A stretch of 64,000 bases of DNA, taken from NCBI RefSeq assembly GCF_003634275.1, contig NZ_RBWY01000004.1:124001-188000 (forward strand), in the 5' to 3' direction. Every line of letters starts with the position of its first letter. Within the stretch, counting starts at the first letter, position 1. The DNA comes from Orbus hercynius. Its GTDB lineage: Bacteria > Pseudomonadota > Gammaproteobacteria > Enterobacterales > Orbaceae. This document shows positions 46,471 to 58,980 of the stretch, in pieces. The translations under genes and the position numbers were made by a program. Below the pieces are notes generated by a model. The model did not search any database and was not told where the DNA came from. It saw only the letters and a list, made by a program, of their open reading frames with translations.

Positions 46471-47490
46471 GAATTTTAATAGTTTCTTCTCTAATGATTT
46501 TAATCGTTTACTCATATCATCAATATGCAATACTAGCGAGGCGGTTTTACGCCATACTTTATTCTCTTGCAATGGAATTCCTGATGAATAAACACCCGGT
46601 TCAGAAATTGGCCGCATGACCATACCCATCCCCGTTACCGTCACTTTATCACAAATTTCCATATGACCATTGATGACACTTGCACCGCCAATCAAACAGT
46701 ACTTACCAATTTTTAGACTGCCGGCCATAATAACACCGCCCGCAACAGCCGTATGCTCACCAATATAATCATTATGTGCAATTTGGCACTGATTATCAAT
46801 AACAACACCATCACGAATTATCGTATCATCGAGTGCACCACGATCAATCGTCGTTGACGCGCCAATCTCAACATTATTACCAATAATCACCCGACCTAAT
46901 TGCGGAATTTTAACCCAATTACCGCGATCATTAGCATAACCAAACCCATCTGAACCAATCACTGCACCAGACTGAATTAAACAATTATCACCAATTTGAA
47001 TATTATGATACACCGACACATTAGCCCACAATTTGCTATTGTGACCAATTTGACTATTTTTACCAATAAAGCAACCCGCACCGATGATCGTGTTATCTCC
47101 CAGTACTACGCCACTTTCAATAACCGCATTGGCACCAATTGATACATGCTGCCCCAAAATAACATCAGCACCAATAACAGCAGATGGCGCAATACCCTCT
47201 GCCGGTTTTGGTGTGGTATCAAGTAACTGCGCAAGTTTTGCATAAGTTAAATAAGGGTTAGCAACAATTAACGCAGCACCATTCCAATGAGATAAGCTTT
47301 CTTCAGTCAATACCACTACACTTGCCTTGCAAGTTTGCAGTTGGTCTTGATATTTTTTATCAGCTAAAAATGTAATCTGACCTTGTTTAGCACTTGCCAT
47401 TGAAGCAATACTATTAATAACCAGATTCTCATCGCCAACTAAAATAGCATTTAATTTTTCAGCCAGTTCTTTAAGCTTATATGAATACAT
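46462..47490 (-). CDS. lpxD: UDP-3-O-(3-hydroxyacyl)glucosamine N-acyltransferase
   Basis: Third step of lipid A synthesis. It has an N-terminal uridine-binding domain (to about residue 100), then left-handed beta-helix hexapeptide repeats ([19 protein letters not shown] and similar) with the catalytic histidine in QIAHND, and a C-terminal helix. The 342 residues compare with 341 in E. coli. Its start codon overlaps the skp stop (TAATG). In E. coli fabZ-lpxA-lpxB follow; here the cluster ends and tig comes next. Confidence 0.96.
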   Translation of the reverse strand: MYSYKLKELAEKLNAILVGDENLVINSIASMASAKQGQITFLADKKYQDQLQTCKASVVVLTEESLSHWNGAALIVANPYLTYAKLAQLLDTTPKPAEGIAPSAVIGADVILGQHVSIGANAVIESGVVLGDNTIIGAGCFIGKNSQIGHNSKLWANVSVYHNIQIGDNCLIQSGAVIGSDGFGYANDRGNWVKIPQLGRVIIGNNVEIGASTTIDRGALDDTIIRDGVVIDNQCQIAHNDYIGEHTAVAGGVIMAGSLKIGKYCLIGGASVINGHMEICDKVTVTGMGMVMRPISEPGVYSSGIPLQENKVWRKTASLVLHIDDMSKRLKSLEKKLLKFST

Positions 47491-47978
47491 TATTTTTTAA
47501 CCTGTTCCAAAACCTTGCTTGTAATATCAACAGTATCAGTAGCATAGAAAGCGGCTTCGGCTTTTAACACTAAATCATATTTTTCGTTAGCTGCAACGAC
47601 TTTTACCGCTTCTTGAATTTTCACGAGTAATTTATTAGCTTCTTCATTTTCTCGTTTACGATAATCCATCGAAAATTCTTTTGCCTTATCTTCAAACGCT
47701 TTTACAATTTTCGTTAGTTTTGTTTTATCTGAAGTAGATAATGTCATCCCATCTTTTTGTAATTTCTGAGCGGCATCGTTAGCTTTCTTCTCTTCTTCTT
47801 GTAATACTTTTGCTCGTGGTTCAAATTCAGAATCAAGTGCTTTACTCACAGCTTCTCTTTGTGGCATTTGCTGTAAAATAGAGACAACATCAATAACTCC
47901 AACTTTTGTGTCAGCATAAACAAACCCACTCAACAACAATGCTAAACTCAATCCCATAACTGAAATAATTTTTTTCAC
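47490..47978 (-). CDS. skp: Periplasmic chaperone Skp (OmpH)
   Basis: Trimeric jellyfish-shaped holdase for outer-membrane proteins. It has a signal peptide (cleavage after VYA near residue 22), a short beta domain ([15 protein letters not shown]) and a long charged coiled coil. I chose the GTG at 47978, 8 bases behind AAAAGG, giving 162 residues against 161 in E. coli; a frame open further upstream would enter bamA. It sits between bamA and lpxD in the conserved order. Confidence 0.92.
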   Translation of the reverse strand: MKKIISVMGLSLALLLSGFVYADTKVGVIDVVSILQQMPQREAVSKALDSEFEPRAKVLQEEEKKANDAAQKLQKDGMTLSTSDKTKLTKIVKAFEDKAKEFSMDYRKRENEEANKLLVKIQEAVKVVAANEKYDLVLKAEAAFYATDTVDITSKVLEQVKK

Positions 47979-48004
47979 ACTAATCACCTTTTTATTAAAT
48001 TTTA

Positions 48005-50419
48005 CTACCATGTAGACCCTATATTAAACTGAAATTGCTGTGATGAATCGCCACTATATTTCTTGATCGGCTGAGCGTACGAAAACACTAGCGGACCAAG
48101 TGGTGACATCCATTGCACAGCAAGACCTGCTGAAACACGTATATCAGACGCTGTGCCATAATCAGGAATATTATTACCTTTGAAATCCCAGTCCGTATCC
48201 CATACGGTACCCGCATCGACAAATAAAGAGGTTCGAATACTACTTGCGTATTTTTCACTAGCAAACGGCGTTGGAACAATTAACTCACCACTGACAAACG
48301 CTAAAGCATTACCACCGACAGAATCTGATGATGAGGTACAACTTTGTGTTTCAGATAAATTACATTTATCACTATTGAAATAGATTGCTTTAGGACCAAC
48401 AGTATTGGCTTTAAAGCCTCGTAGTACCGATGAACCACCCGCATAGAAGTTCTCATAAAATGGTAACTCTTTACCACCAAATCCCGTTCCATAGCCTAAA
48501 CGCCCACGCGCAAGTGCCACCCAATTGTGTTCATAATCTAATGGATAATAATAAGATCCATCTAAAATGAATTTGGCAAAACGATTATCAAATACCGGCA
48601 CAGTAACTTTACCGTTAGCAGAAATTTTAGTCCCAGCAGTTGGGAAAAAACCACGATCAAGCGAGTTATAGCTCCAGTTAGCATTTAACAGTAAATCATT
48701 AGTACTAAAAGAGATGCTATTTTTCCCTTTTACATCTTCACCCATCGACTGAAAGTATCGCCACATGCCATACTGCGCATTCATATCACTCAAACGGTGG
48801 TTAGCAAATTCAGTACCAAAGCGAACAAAATTTTTCTCACTAATTGGGAAACCTAGGCTAGCATTCGCACCCCAAGTCTTACTAGAGTATTCAGACTGAT
48901 CACCATCTTTGTCTGCTTGGTAAGTATTATAATAAATATTCCCCCCTAAGCTAACGCCATCAATCGTAAAATAAGGGTTAGTGGCTGATATCGATGCAGT
49001 TTTATCTGAATCAGTCGTATTGACATCAAACGATACACTATTACCTGTACCTAACCAGTTTTCTTGTGAGATGCCAGCATTGAAGCTAAGGCCACTATCT
49101 GATCCAATACCAATACCAAATTTAATACTACCAGTATTTCGCTCTACAACTTTGTAAGTAATATCCACCTGGTCATCAACGCCAGAAACGCGTTCTGTTT
49201 CTGTTTCAACTGTATCAAAAAAACCTAATCGATTTAGTCGAGTTTTACCTAACTCGACTAAATTATTACTTAACCAAGCCCCTTCCATCTGACGTAGCTC
49301 ACGACGAATTACACGTTCACTCGTTACCGTATTACCCACAATTTTGATGTTTCTGACATAATAACGTGGGCCAACATCGACATAGACGATCAATTTAACA
49401 GTATGATCCGTATCATTGAGTTCTGGATGTGTAATCACCCGTGGGAAGGCGTAGCCATAATCAGCTAACATTTTTTTAATTTGATCTTCAATCTGAGTAA
49501 TCTTTTTACCATTGTAAAGCTCACCCAGTTTTAGTTGAGGAGCTGTAATAGCCTCGACTTTATCTTTGTGCCCTGCGTAGTTACCTTTAAGCTCAATCTC
49601 CGACAAATTATACTTATCACCTTCTTCAATATTAATTGTCACATAAATCCCTTTTTTATCGGGTGTTAAACTAACTTGTGTTGAATCAATATTAAATCGA
49701 GCATAACCTCGATCAAGATAAAAGCCTTGTAGCTCATCTAAATCGGCTGCTAATTTTTGTTTCTGATATTTTCGATCACCTAACATATTCCACCACGGCA
49801 CTTCATCTCGCAGAGAAAAGCGTGAAATCAGCTCATCAGACGAGTAAGCTTTAGCGCCAACGATATTAATTTGCTCAATCAGCGCCGATACTCCTTCAGC
49901 AATATCAAGCTTGAGATCAACTCGGTTACGCGACAAGGGCGTTACAACCGCCTTCACTTTCGCGTTATATTTACCAATACTGTAATAGAAATCTTCAAGA
50001 CCCTTCTCAATTGCGGATAAGGTGGTGCGATCTAAAGATTCACCAACACGTACGCCAGAACCATCAAGATTGGCTGTCAACATATCATCTTTAACTGACT
50101 TATTACCAGAAAAGGTGATACTTGCAATCGTTGGACGTTCTTCAACATTAATAATTAATGTATTCCCATCACGAGCAATAGAGATATTTTCAAAATTACC
50201 GCTGGTATATAATGACTTAATAATGTCACCCAAATCGGCTTCATTAACGTAATCGCCGACTTGTATAGGCATTTTCAATAATGCTGCACCAAGAGTTACC
50301 CGTTGTAATCCTTCAAACTTAATATCTTTAACCTCAAAACTATCCGCACTAAATACGGCAGGGCTATAAGTAAAAGTGCTAAAAAGCAAAGACGCTATGA
50401 GCAATTTATTAATTCTCAT
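48005..50419 (-). CDS. bamA: Outer-membrane protein assembly factor BamA
   Basis: Core of the BAM complex. Signal peptide (cleavage after FSA near residue 24), five POTRA domains to about residue 420, then a 16-strand Omp85 barrel with the conserved loop motif VLRGF and an aromatic last residue (NIGSTW). The 804 residues compare with 810 in E. coli. It follows rseP by 41 bases and precedes skp. It works with the chaperones Skp and PpiD encoded in this window. Confidence 0.97.
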   Translation of the reverse strand: MRINKLLIASLLFSTFTYSPAVFSADSFEVKDIKFEGLQRVTLGAALLKMPIQVGDYVNEADLGDIIKSLYTSGNFENISIARDGNTLIINVEERPTIASITFSGNKSVKDDMLTANLDGSGVRVGESLDRTTLSAIEKGLEDFYYSIGKYNAKVKAVVTPLSRNRVDLKLDIAEGVSALIEQINIVGAKAYSSDELISRFSLRDEVPWWNMLGDRKYQKQKLAADLDELQGFYLDRGYARFNIDSTQVSLTPDKKGIYVTINIEEGDKYNLSEIELKGNYAGHKDKVEAITAPQLKLGELYNGKKITQIEDQIKKMLADYGYAFPRVITHPELNDTDHTVKLIVYVDVGPRYYVRNIKIVGNTVTSERVIRRELRQMEGAWLSNNLVELGKTRLNRLGFFDTVETETERVSGVDDQVDITYKVVERNTGSIKFGIGIGSDSGLSFNAGISQENWLGTGNSVSFDVNTTDSDKTASISATNPYFTIDGVSLGGNIYYNTYQADKDGDQSEYSSKTWGANASLGFPISEKNFVRFGTEFANHRLSDMNAQYGMWRYFQSMGEDVKGKNSISFSTNDLLLNANWSYNSLDRGFFPTAGTKISANGKVTVPVFDNRFAKFILDGSYYYPLDYEHNWVALARGRLGYGTGFGGKELPFYENFYAGGSSVLRGFKANTVGPKAIYFNSDKCNLSETQSCTSSSDSVGGNALAFVSGELIVPTPFASEKYASSIRTSLFVDAGTVWDTDWDFKGNNIPDYGTASDIRVSAGLAVQWMSPLGPLVFSYAQPIKKYSGDSSQQFQFNIGSTW

Positions 50420-50460
50420 TGTTGAGACTCACATTCATTATATATTACTCCATTCAATCA

Positions 50461-51783
50461 TCATGATAACCGTATAAAATCATTAAATAATGCGATACTC
50501 ATTATCACTAACAATAACAAAAAACCTAAGCGGTAAAAAACACCTTGTATTGCACTCGATACTGGCGATCCTTTTATTTTTTCGATTAATAAAAAAACAA
50601 GATGCCCACCATCTAGCATTGGTAATGGCACCAGATTAATCACACCTAAACTAATGCTAATAAATGCTAAAAAAAACAAATAAGGCACAACACCATAACT
50701 TGCTGTTTGCCCTGCTCCCTGCGCAATTGACACCGGACCAGATAAATTTTTAAGTCCAATCACACCTGTAAGTAATTGGTAAAATGAACGCGCAACAAGT
50801 TTGATTGTTAATCCCGTTTGCTCAATCCCCTTAGAAAAGGCATTTACTATATCATACTGTTTTATAATTGTGTTATTACTCGGGTAAATTCCTGCTACCC
50901 CGATTTTCTCACCTTTACTGTTCACCTCAATATTAGGCAGCAAATCGAACGATACTCTTGCTCCGCCTCGATTAACAGCCAACATTATTGGTTGCCCTGC
51001 TTTGATTAACGTCGAAAAATTATTCCAATTATCATAAGGCTGACCATTATAGGCAATAATCGTATCACCAGCTTGTAAGCCAATTTTATCCGCAGCAGAA
51101 TCAGGCACTACTTGACTAATAATGGGATAAATCGCTATAGGCGCTGGAACAAAGCCAAAGGCAGTGATAGATGACTCTTTTTCAATATCAAAGCGCCATC
51201 CTTTAATGCTAACCGATTGCTCATGTAATTTATGATCAGCTGTTTCATAGGAAATAGTGATGTTATCTTTTCCCATTTCACCCACCAATGCAACATTAAC
51301 ATCAGCCCAACTATCTACTTTGATACCTGCAATTGATTTTAGTTCCGCTTCTTGTACAATATTTATATTTGCAGCTGGCGTATTGGCCGTCACACTAGCG
51401 AATTTAACAGGATAAGAGACCACTCCAATTTGGAAAATGGCCCAATAAACAAAGAAAGCAAACAGAAAATTTGCAACAGGTCCTGCACACACAATCGCCA
51501 CGCGTTTAAAGATAGTTTGATGATTAAATGCAAATCGCAGCTCATCAGCTTGTAATACTTTATTTGTTCCATCAAGCATCTTTACATAACCGCCCAATGG
51601 AATGATAGACAGTTTAAATTCAGTTCCCTTTTTTGTAGTATAAGAACACAGCTTTTTACCAAAACCAACTGAAAAACACTCAACTCTCACACCACATAAT
51701 CTAGCAATAATAAAGTGACCAAACTCGTGCACAGTTACTAGTATACTAATTGTCACTAAAAATATTATTGTTGCCCAAATCAC
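50461..51783 (-). CDS. rseP: Site-2 intramembrane protease RseP
   Basis: Zinc metalloprotease that cuts RseA within the membrane after DegS, releasing sigma-E. The zinc motif HEFGH lies at residues 19-23 in the first transmembrane helix and the third ligand in MLDGGHL near the C-terminus; two PDZ domains lie between. The 440 residues compare with 450 in E. coli. It belongs to the uppS-cdsA-rseP-bamA-skp-lpxD run. Confidence 0.96.
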   Translation of the reverse strand: MIWATIIFLVTISILVTVHEFGHFIIARLCGVRVECFSVGFGKKLCSYTTKKGTEFKLSIIPLGGYVKMLDGTNKVLQADELRFAFNHQTIFKRVAIVCAGPVANFLFAFFVYWAIFQIGVVSYPVKFASVTANTPAANINIVQEAELKSIAGIKVDSWADVNVALVGEMGKDNITISYETADHKLHEQSVSIKGWRFDIEKESSITAFGFVPAPIAIYPIISQVVPDSAADKIGLQAGDTIIAYNGQPYDNWNNFSTLIKAGQPIMLAVNRGGARVSFDLLPNIEVNSKGEKIGVAGIYPSNNTIIKQYDIVNAFSKGIEQTGLTIKLVARSFYQLLTGVIGLKNLSGPVSIAQGAGQTASYGVVPYLFFLAFISISLGVINLVPLPMLDGGHLVFLLIEKIKGSPVSSAIQGVFYRLGFLLLLVIMSIALFNDFIRLS

Positions 51784-51792
51784 ACTGGTTCC

Positions 51793-52623
51793 CTATAGTA
51801 CATATAGAATAAGCGCAGCAAAAACAGGAATCGCAGCAGTTAAGCTATCGATACGATCTAAAATTCCGCCATGTCCCGGAATTAAGTGACCACTATCTTT
51901 AATATTCGCTTCACGCTTAAACATGCTTTCAGTTAAATCCCCTAACACCGATACTAAAATTGCACAGATTGAACTCAGCATTAAGGTATCAAATGAAATG
52001 AAAAAGTAACCACTCACATACACTAGCAAACTAATAAGCAGCGCAGCAATAACCCCTCCAATCAAGCCTTCAATAGTTTTTCCTGGAGAAACCCGTGGCG
52101 CTAATTTATGCTTACCCAGTGCACGACCAGCGAAATAAGCCCCGGAATCAGTAGCCCAAACCAGCACTAACACGTAAAGCAGCCAAAAAGCCCCTTGAAA
52201 CGAGTTATCACTATAATTAACTTGTCTTAATGCAATCATACCAAGAACAAAAGGTAGTAACGTAACACAAGCAAATAAAGTTTTTACGACATTATGCCGC
52301 CAAAAACGTACTGAGTTTGGATAACTGACCACGAGCAATAACGCCAACAGCCACCATGCTAAAGATAATAATAGTACGACTTTAACAACCCCTATTTGCT
52401 GCGTTGAGACATAATAGATTGCAATGATAAATAGCGTAAAAATAAGCGTAAATACTGATTTATGCTGACGCGAATGAAGGTGTAAAAATTGTGACCATTC
52501 CCATGTGGCTAAGCCAGAAATAGCAATCATCACCGCAATAAATCCCGGTAATGGTAAAAAGAATAGACAGATAATAACCAAAGGGATTAACACTATCGCA
52601 GCTAAAAGACGTTGAATTAACAT
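51793..52623 (-). CDS. cdsA: Phosphatidate cytidylyltransferase
   Basis: Makes CDP-diacylglycerol, precursor of all phospholipids. About eight transmembrane helices and the family signature KREANIKDSGHLIPGHGG followed by LDRIDSL near the C-terminus. The 276 residues compare with 285 in E. coli. It lies 15 bases behind uppS and 9 before rseP, a tight operon. Confidence 0.95.
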   Translation of the reverse strand: MLIQRLLAAIVLIPLVIICLFFLPLPGFIAVMIAISGLATWEWSQFLHLHSRQHKSVFTLIFTLFIIAIYYVSTQQIGVVKVVLLLSLAWWLLALLLVVSYPNSVRFWRHNVVKTLFACVTLLPFVLGMIALRQVNYSDNSFQGAFWLLYVLVLVWATDSGAYFAGRALGKHKLAPRVSPGKTIEGLIGGVIAALLISLLVYVSGYFFISFDTLMLSSICAILVSVLGDLTESMFKREANIKDSGHLIPGHGGILDRIDSLTAAIPVFAALILYVL

Positions 52624-52638
52624 TACTTATCCTAATTA

Positions 52639-53358
52639 TTAAGAATCAATAACCTGACCAAAACGACGTTCTCGTTTGTTAAACGCCAAAATAGCCTTAT
52701 CTAATGAATCACGATCAAAATCAGGCCACAGTATATCAGTAAAATAGAGCTCAGAATAAGCAATTTGCCATAGCAGAAAATTACTGATCCGATGCTCACC
52801 GCCCGTTCTAATGACAAGATCAATTGCGGGTTGTTCATACAAGGAAATTTCATTATTGATAATGTCCTCATTAATTTCATCAATCGTCAGATCGTTACTT
52901 TCAACTTTTGCAATAATATTTTTAATCGCATGAGTGATATCCCATCGTCCACCATAATTAGCCGCAATATTAAGTATTAAGCCAGAATTACGACAAGTCA
53001 TCGTTTGAATTTTATCAATCATGGCTTGTAATTGGATAGGGAAACGAGATGTATCACCAATAATATTCAGACGAATATTATGTTTATGTAAATCCTTCGC
53101 CTCTCGATTTAAAGCATAAACAAATAATGACATCAGTGAAGAGACTTCTTGTTCTGGTCTTTTCCAGTTTTCACTACTAAAAGCATACAGCGTTAGTGCC
53201 TTGACACCTATCATTCGTGCATGCTGTACCGTTTTTCTAACTGCCTTTAGTCCTGCGCGATGACCGACAGCGCGCAGTTGATTTCGATTTTTAGCCCATC
53301 GCCCATTTCCGTCCATAATAATTGCAATATGATGTGGAATGAGTGTTTGCTGTATCAT
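52639..53358 (-). CDS. uppS: Undecaprenyl diphosphate synthase (cis-prenyltransferase)
   Basis: Builds the C55 lipid carrier for peptidoglycan and O-antigen. It has the catalytic aspartate at residue 16 in AIIMDGNGRWAKNR, TLYAFSSENWKRP, and the RTGGEHRISNFLLWQ motif. The 239 residues compare with 253 in E. coli. It is the first gene of the run; dxr, which precedes it in E. coli, is absent here. Confidence 0.96.
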   Translation of the reverse strand: MIQQTLIPHHIAIIMDGNGRWAKNRNQLRAVGHRAGLKAVRKTVQHARMIGVKALTLYAFSSENWKRPEQEVSSLMSLFVYALNREAKDLHKHNIRLNIIGDTSRFPIQLQAMIDKIQTMTCRNSGLILNIAANYGGRWDITHAIKNIIAKVESNDLTIDEINEDIINNEISLYEQPAIDLVIRTGGEHRISNFLLWQIAYSELYFTDILWPDFDRDSLDKAILAFNKRERRFGQVIDS

Positions 53359-53477
53359 TCTTTTTCCGTAACAAGTGAGTAGAGAATTGTTGTCATATTA
53401 GCATATTAAGCACAAGTAAAACATTTATTTTAGCGACCTTCCTAAACGAATATGATAAAAAACAACCACTATATAAC

Positions 53478-54110
53478 CTATCGGGTACCGTACACAACAA
53501 TCGTTTTACCATGTGCCGAAATTAAATGCTGCTCTTCTAACATTTTAAGAATACGGCCAACGGTTTCCCTTGAACACCCAACAATTTGCCCTATTTCCTG
53601 ACGGGTTATCTTGATTTGCATACCATCTGGATGGGTCATCGCATCTGGCTGCTTAGCCAAGTTGAGTAGCGTCTGGGCAATTCTTCCTGCGACATCAAGG
53701 AAAGCTAGATTACTTACTTTTTCAGATGTAATTTGTAAACGACTTGCCATTTGAGCGGCTAACTTCATTAAGATATCGGGATTAACTTGAATTAATTGCT
53801 TAAATTTTTTATATGAGATTTCAGCTACTTCACAGCTCGTTCTTGCTTTAACCCAAGCGCTTCGTTCCATATTATCTTCGAATAAACCCAACTCTCCGAT
53901 AAACTCCCCTTGGCTCAGATAAGAGAGAATCATCTCTTTACCTTCATCATCTTTAATTAAGACGGCCGCCGCACCTTTGACAATATAATAGAGTGTTTCG
54001 GCTTTTTCGCCTTGGTGAATCAAAGTGCTTTTAGCGGGGTATTTATGAATATGGCAATGGGACAAAAACCATTCTAACGTTGTATCGGATTGTTGTTTAC
54101 TAATAATCAT
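53478..54110 (-). CDS. crp: cAMP receptor protein
   Basis: Global carbon regulator. The cAMP-binding jelly roll covers about residues 20-120 ([29 protein letters not shown]), then the dimer helix and the DNA-reading helix-turn-helix [20 protein letters not shown]. The length of 210 and the ending VVYGTR are as in E. coli. The recognition helix is unchanged, so it should bind the same TGTGA-type sites. I found no clear site of this kind next to its own gene. Confidence 0.98.
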   Translation of the reverse strand: MIISKQQSDTTLEWFLSHCHIHKYPAKSTLIHQGEKAETLYYIVKGAAAVLIKDDEGKEMILSYLSQGEFIGELGLFEDNMERSAWVKARTSCEVAEISYKKFKQLIQVNPDILMKLAAQMASRLQITSEKVSNLAFLDVAGRIAQTLLNLAKQPDAMTHPDGMQIKITRQEIGQIVGCSRETVGRILKMLEEQHLISAHGKTIVVYGTR

Positions 54111-54220
54111 TAGGCCTTGCTCCCGTTATACAATATCAAGTCATGATATAACACTATATCAAACTTATCAGCTGAATAACATATCAAAAATAAATTTCTA
54201 GCGGCTTTGTATTACTTGAA

Positions 54221-54436
54221 CTAAACATACTCATCAAGCATTTTCAGATCAACTGTTTCATGCAGTTCTGACCAGACAAGAACTATTTTTTTTTGTTGTA
54301 ATTGTAAACGAACATCCGCTACTTTTTCAGCTAATGTTTTCTCTGTCGCACCATAGTCAGTGCCTTCACGCAAGACAAACATCTCTAAAATATTTGTTAA
54401 CGTCTCAGGTTCAAGATTTTGCCAAGGGATAATCAT
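54221..54436 (-). CDS. yheU: YheU family protein (UPF0270)
   Basis: A 71-residue acidic protein, [20 protein letters not shown] onward with REGTDYG and [10 protein letters not shown], matching E. coli YheU almost throughout. Its function is unknown. In E. coli it is also near crp, so this neighbourhood is conserved. It is followed by crp 110 bases later on the same strand. Confidence 0.92.
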   Translation of the reverse strand: MIIPWQNLEPETLTNILEMFVLREGTDYGATEKTLAEKVADVRLQLQQKKIVLVWSELHETVDLKMLDEYV

Positions 54437-54622
54437 AATATATATTCAGCTGTTGCGATAAGTAGTAGCTATTATAGGAATATAAATACAAATTGCACGC
54501 ATAACGATTAAATGTTGCTTAAAAAATAAACGACTTGGTTCAATATTAATAATTCGCACCGTTTATAAACTTTTGTCGATTTGATTATTAATCGTTTATT
54601 CAATGTATTAATGATGCGTTAT

Positions 54623-54652
54623 CAAAAAAAAACCACTCTTACGAGTGGTTTT
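54623..54652 (-). terminator. Intrinsic terminator of rpoC
   Basis: On the minus strand AAAACCACTC-GTAA-GAGTGGTTTT followed by a T-run, 19 bases after the rpoC stop. Confidence 0.93.
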
Positions 54653-54670
54653 TGATTATCGAATAACAAC

Positions 54671-57600
54671 TTATGCATCATCCGCTGAATTGAGTAACTC
54701 GGCTAAATTAGCTGTTGCTTCCTCAGCAGTGATTATTGACTCAGTCGGTTCAATCGTATCAGTAATCGTTACACGTTTACGTTGACGCTCTTTATGATAA
54801 GCATAACCCGTACCCGCAGGAATTAATCGACCCACAATAACGTTCTCTTTCAAGCCGCGAAGCTCATCATTTTTACCTGCCACCGCTGCTTCTGTTAACA
54901 CACGAGTGGTTTCTTGGAATGATGCCGCAGAAATAAACGATTCCGTTGTTAATGATGCTTTTGTAATTCCTAGCAAGTCATGCATATACGTTGCAATTTC
55001 TTTACCTTGCGCTTCAAGTTCACGATTAATAATCTTAATACGAGATACTTCTAACTGTTCACCCTCTAATAAACGCGAGTTACCATTATTCATAATGGTT
55101 GCCTTACGCAACATTTGACGGACAATAACTTCGATATGTTTATCGTTTATTTTTACGCCTTGCAAGCGATAAACTTCCTGAACTTCATTGACGATATAAC
55201 GGGTTACCGCATTTACACCACGTAAACGTAAAATATCATGTGGAGACTCAGGCCCATCAGAAATCACATCACCACGTTCGACATGCTCACCTTCAAATAC
55301 GTTAAGCTGACGCCATTTAGGAATCATCTCTTCGTAAGGCTCACTACCATCAGCAGGTGAAATAACTAAACGACGCTTACCTTTTGTTTCCTTACCAAAC
55401 GACACAATACCATCAACTTCGGCAAGAATTGCGGGTTCTTTTGGTTTGCGAGCTTCAAATAGATCAGCAACACGCGGTAAACCACCGGTAATATCTTTGG
55501 TACCAACAGAAGCTTGTGGAATACGCGCTAACACATCACCAACATTAATCTCAGCGCCATCTTCTAATTGAACTAATGCTTTACCGGGTAAGAAATATTG
55601 TGCTGGCATTTCAGAACCCGTTACAAAAACATCTTTACCTTTAGCATTAACAATTTTAATTGCTGGTCGTAAATCTTTACCGACTGACGTTCTTTCAGCG
55701 ACATCGAGCACAACAATCGAGGATAAGCCAGTAAGTTCATCGGTCTGACGGGTAATCGATTGGCCATCAACCATATCAACAAATTTAACAAAGCCTTTCA
55801 CCTCAGAGACAACAGGCATTGTATGTGGATCCCAGTTAGCAACCGTTTCACCCGATTTAACCGCACTGCCGGTACCTTTGGTTAAGATCGCACCATAAGG
55901 AACTTTATAAGTCTCTTTCATGCGGCCTAATTCATCAACAACCGTTAATGCAGTATTACGTGAAGTAATAACTAATTTTTTATCTGGATTAATAACAAAC
56001 TTCGCATTAGTGAGTTTAATGTTACCATTATTTTTAACTTGTACGCTTGATTCAGCCGCAGCTCGTGATGCCGCACCACCAATGTGGAATGTACGCATCG
56101 TTAACTGTGTACCTGGCTCACCGATTGATTGAGCTGCGATAACACCAATTGCCTCACCTTTGTTCACTAAGTGACCACGTGCTAAATCTCGACCATAACA
56201 TTTCGCACACACACCAAAATCAGTATCACACGAAACCACAGAACGAACTTTTACGCTATCAATTGACTCTGCTTCTAATAAATCACAGAAGCTTTCATCC
56301 AATAAAGTATTACGAGGAATCAGAATATCTGCACTACCGGGTTTTAATACATCTTCGGCTGTCACACGACCGAGTACTCGCTCACGAAGCGGCTCTTTCA
56401 CATCACCACCTTCAATAACCGGCGTCATTACAACACCTTCAAGCGTACCGCAATCGTCTTGAATAACAACCAAATCCTGCGCTACATCAACTAAACGTCG
56501 AGTCAAATAACCTGAGTTAGCTGTTTTCAATGCCGTATCGGCTAAACCTTTACGTGCACCATGGGTTGAAATAAAGTACTGAAGTACGTTCAAGCCTTCA
56601 CGGAAGTTTGCCGTAATTGGTGTTTCAATAATTGAACCATCTGGTTTAGCCATCAAACCACGCATACCTGCAAGCTGACGGATCTGAGCGGCAGAACCAC
56701 GAGCACCAGAGTCAGCCATCATATAGATACTATTAAAAGAGGCTTGTGTCTCTTCGACGCCATCTTTATTAAGTACTTTTTCGGTCGATAAATTATCCAT
56801 CATCGCTTTGGCAACACGTTCATTAGCTGCCGCCCAAATATCGATAACTTTATTATATCGTTCACCTGCTGTTACCAAACCAGATTGAAATTGCTCTTGA
56901 ATCTCAGCAACTTCACTTTCAGCTTCACTAATAATTTCGTATTTCTTAGCTGGAATAACCATATCGTCAATACCAACTGATACACCTGAACGCGCAGCAT
57001 ATGCGAAACCAGTATACATCACTTGGTCAGCCAATATTACCGTCTCTTTCATGCCCAATTGGCGATAACAAACATTCAAAATTTTAGAAATAGCTTTTTT
57101 ACCTAATGGTTGATTGACCACAGAGTAAGGTAAGCCTTTAGGCATAATTAACCATAAAATAGCACGACCAACGGTTGTATCGACCAATGAGATCGATGAC
57201 TCCCATTCATCGGCACTATTACGATGATATTCAGTAATACGGACTTTAACGCGCGCGTGAAGATCAGCTAAACCTAAACGATAAACTTTCTCCGCTTCCT
57301 TAGGTCCAGTTAACACCATGCCTTCACCTTTCGCGTTAACACAATCACGCGTCATATAGTAAAGACCTAAAACAACGTCTTGAGATGGAACAATAATCGG
57401 CTCACCACTTGCTGGTGATAAGATATTATTTGTTGACATCATCAATGCACGTGCTTCAATTTGCGCTTCAATAGTTAACGGAACATGAACCGCCATTTGG
57501 TCACCATCGAAGTCGGCATTAAATGCCGCACACACCAATGGGTGCAATTGAATTGCCTTACCTTCAATAAGAAGTGGTTCAAATGCCTGAATCCCTAATC

Positions 57601-58891
57601 TATGAAGTGTTGGTGCACGGTTTAGTAATACTGGATGTTCACGAATAACTTCGTCTAAAATATCCCAAACGATCGCATCTTCGCGCTCAACCATTTTCTT
57701 CGCTGCTTTAATGGTTGTTGCATAACCACGACGTTCTAATTTACCGTAAATAAATGGTTTAAATAATTCTAATGCCATTTTTTTCGGTAAACCACATTGA
57801 TGAAGCCGTAAGTATGGACCTACTGTAATTACAGAGCGGCCTGAATAGTCAACTCGTTTACCAAGTAGGTTCTGACGGAAACGACCTTGTTTACCTTTAA
57901 TCATATCAGCTAAAGATTTTAATGGGCGTTTATTCGAACCGGTAATGGCGCGGCCACGACGACCATTATCTAATAATGCATCAACAGATTCTTGTAACAT
58001 TCGTTTTTCATTACGCACAATAATATCAGGTGCAGCCAAATCTAATAGGCGTTTTAAACGGTTGTTTCGGTTAATAACACGACGATATAAGTCATTTAGA
58101 TCAGATGTCGCAAAACGACCTCCATCTAATGGCACTAATGGACGCAAATCAGGTGGAAGTACCGGTAATACATTGAGAATCATCCATTCTGGTTTATTTT
58201 CTGACAGAATAAATGCTTCTAAAATTTTAATACGCTTAGTTAATTTTTTACGTTTAGTTTCAGAATTCGTGGTCAGCAATTCATCACGTAGCGATTCACA
58301 TTCACCATTTAAATCTAGATTACGTAATAATTCCTGAATCGCTTCCGCACCCATACGCGCGTCAAATTCGTCACCAAACTCTTCAAGCGCATCTAAGTAC
58401 TGCTCTTCAGTTAAAACTTGACCACGATCTAAATTGGTCATTCCGCCATCAAGAACCATAAATGATTCAAAATAAAGTACGCGCTCGATATCACGCAATG
58501 GCATATCAAGTAATAAACCGATACGGGATGGTAATGATTTTAAAAACCAAATATGTGCAGTTGGCGATGCAAGCTCAATATGACCCATACGCTCACGACG
58601 TACTTTAGCCTGAGTGACTTCAACACCACATTTTTCACAGATCACACCTCGGTGTTTTAAACGTTTATATTTACCACATAAACATTCATAATCTTTTACT
58701 GGACCAAAAATTCTAGCGCAGAATAAACCATCACGTTCCGGTTTAAAGGTGCGGTAGTTGATGGTTTCTGGTTTTTTAACCTCACCAAATGACCATGAAC
58801 GGATCATGTCTGGGGATGCTAACCCAATTTTAATAGCATCAAACTCTTCAGTTTTCGTTTGTGCTTTTAGAAACTTTAATAAGTCTTTCAC
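54671..58891 (-). CDS. rpoC: RNA polymerase beta' subunit
   Basis: Largest polymerase subunit, 1406 residues against 1407 in E. coli. The N-terminal zinc ribbon has [20 protein letters not shown]; the catalytic magnesium loop [12 protein letters not shown] lies near residue 460; the second zinc site includes [15 protein letters not shown] near 815-825. Bridge-helix and trigger-loop regions are intact. It follows rpoB by 89 bases and ends at a strong terminator. Confidence 0.99.
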   Translation of the reverse strand: MKDLLKFLKAQTKTEEFDAIKIGLASPDMIRSWSFGEVKKPETINYRTFKPERDGLFCARIFGPVKDYECLCGKYKRLKHRGVICEKCGVEVTQAKVRRERMGHIELASPTAHIWFLKSLPSRIGLLLDMPLRDIERVLYFESFMVLDGGMTNLDRGQVLTEEQYLDALEEFGDEFDARMGAEAIQELLRNLDLNGECESLRDELLTTNSETKRKKLTKRIKILEAFILSENKPEWMILNVLPVLPPDLRPLVPLDGGRFATSDLNDLYRRVINRNNRLKRLLDLAAPDIIVRNEKRMLQESVDALLDNGRRGRAITGSNKRPLKSLADMIKGKQGRFRQNLLGKRVDYSGRSVITVGPYLRLHQCGLPKKMALELFKPFIYGKLERRGYATTIKAAKKMVEREDAIVWDILDEVIREHPVLLNRAPTLHRLGIQAFEPLLIEGKAIQLHPLVCAAFNADFDGDQMAVHVPLTIEAQIEARALMMSTNNILSPASGEPIIVPSQDVVLGLYYMTRDCVNAKGEGMVLTGPKEAEKVYRLGLADLHARVKVRITEYHRNSADEWESSISLVDTTVGRAILWLIMPKGLPYSVVNQPLGKKAISKILNVCYRQLGMKETVILADQVMYTGFAYAARSGVSVGIDDMVIPAKKYEIISEAESEVAEIQEQFQSGLVTAGERYNKVIDIWAAANERVAKAMMDNLSTEKVLNKDGVEETQASFNSIYMMADSGARGSAAQIRQLAGMRGLMAKPDGSIIETPITANFREGLNVLQYFISTHGARKGLADTALKTANSGYLTRRLVDVAQDLVVIQDDCGTLEGVVMTPVIEGGDVKEPLRERVLGRVTAEDVLKPGSADILIPRNTLLDESFCDLLEAESIDSVKVRSVVSCDTDFGVCAKCYGRDLARGHLVNKGEAIGVIAAQSIGEPGTQLTMRTFHIGGAASRAAAESSVQVKNNGNIKLTNAKFVINPDKKLVITSRNTALTVVDELGRMKETYKVPYGAILTKGTGSAVKSGETVANWDPHTMPVVSEVKGFVKFVDMVDGQSITRQTDELTGLSSIVVLDVAERTSVGKDLRPAIKIVNAKGKDVFVTGSEMPAQYFLPGKALVQLEDGAEINVGDVLARIPQASVGTKDITGGLPRVADLFEARKPKEPAILAEVDGIVSFGKETKGKRRLVISPADGSEPYEEMIPKWRQLNVFEGEHVERGDVISDGPESPHDILRLRGVNAVTRYIVNEVQEVYRLQGVKINDKHIEVIVRQMLRKATIMNNGNSRLLEGEQLEVSRIKIINRELEAQGKEIATYMHDLLGITKASLTTESFISAASFQETTRVLTEAAVAGKNDELRGLKENVIVGRLIPAGTGYAYHKERQRKRVTITDTIEPTESIITAEEATANLAELLNSADDA

Positions 58892-58980
58892 GAATTGGCT
58901 CCTATGGAGTTAAACCAACTGGGTAATAGCCAAAATACTGACTATTACCCGTATAAATAGCAATCTTTTAATGAAACAAA